Positions 62,240-64,000 of a stretch of DNA of 64,000 nt are shown piece by piece. Within the stretch, counting starts at the first letter, position 1; each line of letters starts with the position of its first letter. Below the pieces are notes generated by a model, which was given only the letters and a program-made list of their open reading frames with translations, had not been told where the DNA came from and searched no databases. The position numbers and the translations under genes are program-made. The stretch comes from Virgibacillus doumboii (GTDB taxonomy: Bacteria > Bacillota > Bacilli > Bacillales > Amphibacillaceae), in NCBI RefSeq assembly GCF_902806455.1, contig NZ_CADCWQ010000001.1, positions 3,162,001-3,226,000 on the forward strand. Reading direction: 5' to 3'.

Positions 62240-62980
62240 TTAATGAACCATTAACTCCCTTTCATTCTTGCTTTTGTAATCAACAAAATTAAAGCTTGTA
62301 CCATACTTATTATCTTGGCTATCAGTTACCTCCAGAAACCAGTTGTTTTTCGGAATATCTTCATATCCATCTGGGAATCTAAACCCCACAAATCTATCTA
62401 TTAGTGAAATACTAATACTTTGACCCTCTTCTATAGATAGATTAAAGAGGTTAACGTACCTTTTATTTGTATTTAACTCATTTAACTTACTTTCAAAACT
62501 ATCTAGATCATTATATTTATCCAAAAAATTGTAATTCCAGTAATCATATGACTTTCTAAAGGTTTGGTGTTTATAACCCGCTCCCATCGAACCAAATACA
62601 GCATTTCTTCCAGAGTGAATCATTTCAACCTTTTTAATTGTATTTTTTCCATCTACTGCACGAATTGTAGCATTGAGCTGAATATCCACATTCCACTTAT
62701 TACCTTCTAAATCTCTGATTAGTGCTTCATCACATTTCACTTCAAAGCTAGGTTCTTTTTCCTTTTTAAAGAACTCTTTATACACTAAAATACTTGTATT
62801 AGTTAAACCCAAAAGAAAACCAGCAATAGCAATACATATTGTAATGTAATCTTTTGTAGTCCAACCACTTATTGCATTTTGGTTTTGGTTAACTACTTCT
62901 GCGCTAACATTAGAAAGTGAAAGTAGTAAGGCTATAGCTGAAACTAGCAATACATTTAATAACATTTTTAGAATTTGCAT
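62240..62980 (-). CDS. Membrane-anchored protein of unknown function
   Basis: About 246 residues from MQILKMLLNVLLVSAIALLL, with GTGGGGA upstream; an earlier GTG start is possible. A signal-like first helix, a second helix (about 45-65, YITICIAIAGFLLGLTNTSI), then a soluble beta-rich domain (EPSFEVKCDEALIRDLEGNK, SGRNAVFGSMGAGYKHQTFR). Unknown family. It lies upstream of the repeat protein on the same strand and may be coexpressed. Confidence 0.6.
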   Translation of the reverse strand: MQILKMLLNVLLVSAIALLLSLSNVSAEVVNQNQNAISGWTTKDYITICIAIAGFLLGLTNTSILVYKEFFKKEKEPSFEVKCDEALIRDLEGNKWNVDIQLNATIRAVDGKNTIKKVEMIHSGRNAVFGSMGAGYKHQTFRKSYDYWNYNFLDKYNDLDSFESKLNELNTNKRYVNLFNLSIEEGQSISISLIDRFVGFRFPDGYEDIPKNNWFLEVTDSQDNKYGTSFNFVDYKSKNERELMVH

Positions 62981-63290
62981 CTGAGTTTTCCCCACTTATT
63001 CTTTTTTAATATAATTATTTCAAACCCCTGACATTTTCACAATATGTTATGAAACAATCTGGCCCGATTCTGGAATAGTTAATTCCTGTTTACCAATATA
63101 AATTATTAGACTTTATTTAAAATGATTCAATCTATAATATAAATTATCAAACTTTATTTCAGAGCCACACACCTGCACACTTTTAATTTTTCGATGTATT
63201 TGGCATTTACTTTTTTGTAGGAAATGGCAATCGACATTATAAGTATGGCAGTTTATATTCATATCCAAGATAACTTGACATGGAGCCTTT
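62981..63290. other. Non-coding stretch with an element copy
   Basis: Contains GGCCCGATTCTGGAATAG (63061-63078), a copy of the palindromic element in the same orientation as 60409. No gene supported. Confidence 0.4.
63061..63078. repeat. Palindromic intergenic element, half copy
   Basis: GGCCCGATTCTGGAATAG matches CGCCCGATTCTGGAATAAG of 60409-60429 at all but three positions. Confidence 0.5.
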
Positions 63291-63357
63291 GTGGTGAAGG
63301 TGAAAGGCAATACAGCAAGCGTTGGTCTTGCTTGGCAAATCAGCCTACCATCACCAC
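63291..63357. ncRNA. Long structured hairpin, possible small RNA
   Basis: Outer stem GTGGTGA-A-GGT-GAAA-GGC with GCC-T-ACC-A-TCACCAC (13 pairs, three bulges), inner hairpin AGCAAG/CTTGCT. GC content well above its AT-rich surroundings. No gene here. It could be a small RNA, a recombination site or a leader; strand unknown. Confidence 0.4.
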
Positions 63358-63672
63358 TTCTCCATGTAAAGTTTTAGGATTTATTGCATATGCCTGATTG
63401 CCAAAAGGTACATTTATTAATTGCCATTAACATTTTCGATTGTCTTTTCAAATTTACATTATCAAGTTCTTCTTTCATATCGAAAACCTTTATTCCATAT
63501 ACAAGAAAAAAATTATATAATATAGTTTTTTGTTGTGTTTTTTTACATATTAGCAATCTTATTTCATATCCACTGCTTAATAATGCTACTTTACAAGTCG
63601 ATATTAGTGCTAGAAAATATTAAATAAATTTTCATACTGAAAGGTTAAATATGAAGAAGGGGAAGTGTTAAT
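63358..63672. other. Non-coding stretch
   Basis: AT-rich; short open frames on both strands have no ribosome sites. The last bases carry GAAGGGGAAG before the small gene at 63673. Confidence 0.4.
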
Positions 63673-63804
63673 TTGGAAGTAAATGTTAAAGAAGAAATAA
63701 AAAAAGAATTATTAAACCTTGGAATACCGGAAAACGAACTTAACTTATTGTCGGATGATGAACTTAAACAAAAACTAGCCATTATAAATATTTTGTTGAA
63801 TTAG
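63673..63804 (+). CDS. Small acidic protein
   Basis: 43 residues from TTG with GAAGGGGAAG upstream: MEVNVKEEIKKELLNLGIPE then NELNLLSDDELKQKLAIINI. Amphipathic helices, no Cys or TM. It precedes another small frame by 92 bases. Unknown function. Confidence 0.5.
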   Translation: MEVNVKEEIKKELLNLGIPENELNLLSDDELKQKLAIINILLN

Positions 63805-63896
63805 AAGCCGTGAATGGCAGAGCTTTAGTCTTTAACAATTGGTTACAATATACTGGTTCAGATTAATATTATCATTTAATAATATGGGGGGTAAAA

Positions 63897-64000
63897 ATGG
63901 ATGAAAATATGCTTCCTTTTAGCATATTTTCAATAGCAAATGTTAATTCATTAGATTCCATCCCATTAAAGAAATACCTATTTAATCCCTTTTCAAATAA
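63897..64000 (+). CDS. Unknown protein, N-terminal part (window ends inside)
   Basis: ATG with GGGGGG eight bases upstream; MDENMLPFSIFSIANVNSLD then SIPLKKYLFNPFSN. The frame is open at the window edge. Only 34 residues are visible, not assignable. Probably cotranscribed with the small acidic protein. Confidence 0.5.
   Translation, partial: MDENMLPFSIFSIANVNSLDSIPLKKYLFNPFSN

Noticed and set aside
63113..63310. 65-codon minus-strand frame with several Cys and His
   Set aside because: No ribosome site, covers the structured hairpin, composition unlike neighbours.

Overview
The window looks like chromosomal DNA of a low-GC endospore-forming Bacillaceae species, of the Virgibacillus, Oceanobacillus or Lentibacillus sort. 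The grounds are Gram-positive lipoproteins, AGGAGG-type ribosome sites with many TTG and GTG starts, an aa3-type quinol oxidase operon (qoxABCD), a Spo0E-like phosphatase, an HU protein and a Hol_Tox-type toxin peptide. The genus is inferred from gene content only.

Bases 1-24.6 kb are mostly chromosomal. The window opens on the end of a peptide ABC transporter operon. A run of small minus-strand genes follows (1.1-5.5 kb): a TA remnant, small membrane proteins, a DinB-fold protein, an XRE/membrane pair and lipoproteins. These units are separated by copies of a short palindromic element with a CGGGCGC core. Next come a PIG-L deacetylase and a minus-strand block that appears to import and break down an amino acid: ABC transporter, saccharopine-dehydrogenase-like enzyme, AtoE-like carrier, acyl-CoA ligase and thiolase. 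A divergent GntR regulator with an apparent ATA start sits beside that block. An aldo/keto reductase, a holin-like toxin, an alpha/beta hydrolase, a duplicated AhpD-like protein and qoxABCD complete this part.

At about 24.75 kb an 18-bp copy of a groEL 3' end (ATGGGCGGCATGATGTAA on the minus strand) lies next to a terminator. I read this as the left attachment scar of an integrative island that runs beyond the right end of the window; groEL itself is predicted outside. From here on the DNA is AT-rich and accessory: a four-gene ABC-three-component conflict system, an arsB'-'hsdR chimera with a decayed hsdR tail, a complete type III restriction-modification pair, several orphan genes, a DUF2441-like pair, an IS1634-type element that interrupts a membrane gene (7-bp target duplication), an ISLre2-type element (9-bp target duplication), and a trio of tyrosine recombinases (RIT-type).

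From 47 to 64 kb there are recombination accessory genes (HTH protein, excisionase-like protein, partial serine recombinase), HU, a zinc-ribbon protein, Spo0E-like, a large PAS-GGDEF-EAL-PilZ protein, GNAT, a helicase-nuclease fusion, and a compact group II intron without a reading frame. The intron appears to sit inside another copy of the CGGGCGC palindrome. Three membrane proteins follow, one with perfect 18-residue repeats. The most interesting observations are the cassette-like use of the palindromic element on both sides of the window, the intron inserted in it, the groEL scar, the ABC-3C operon and the helicase-nuclease fusion.
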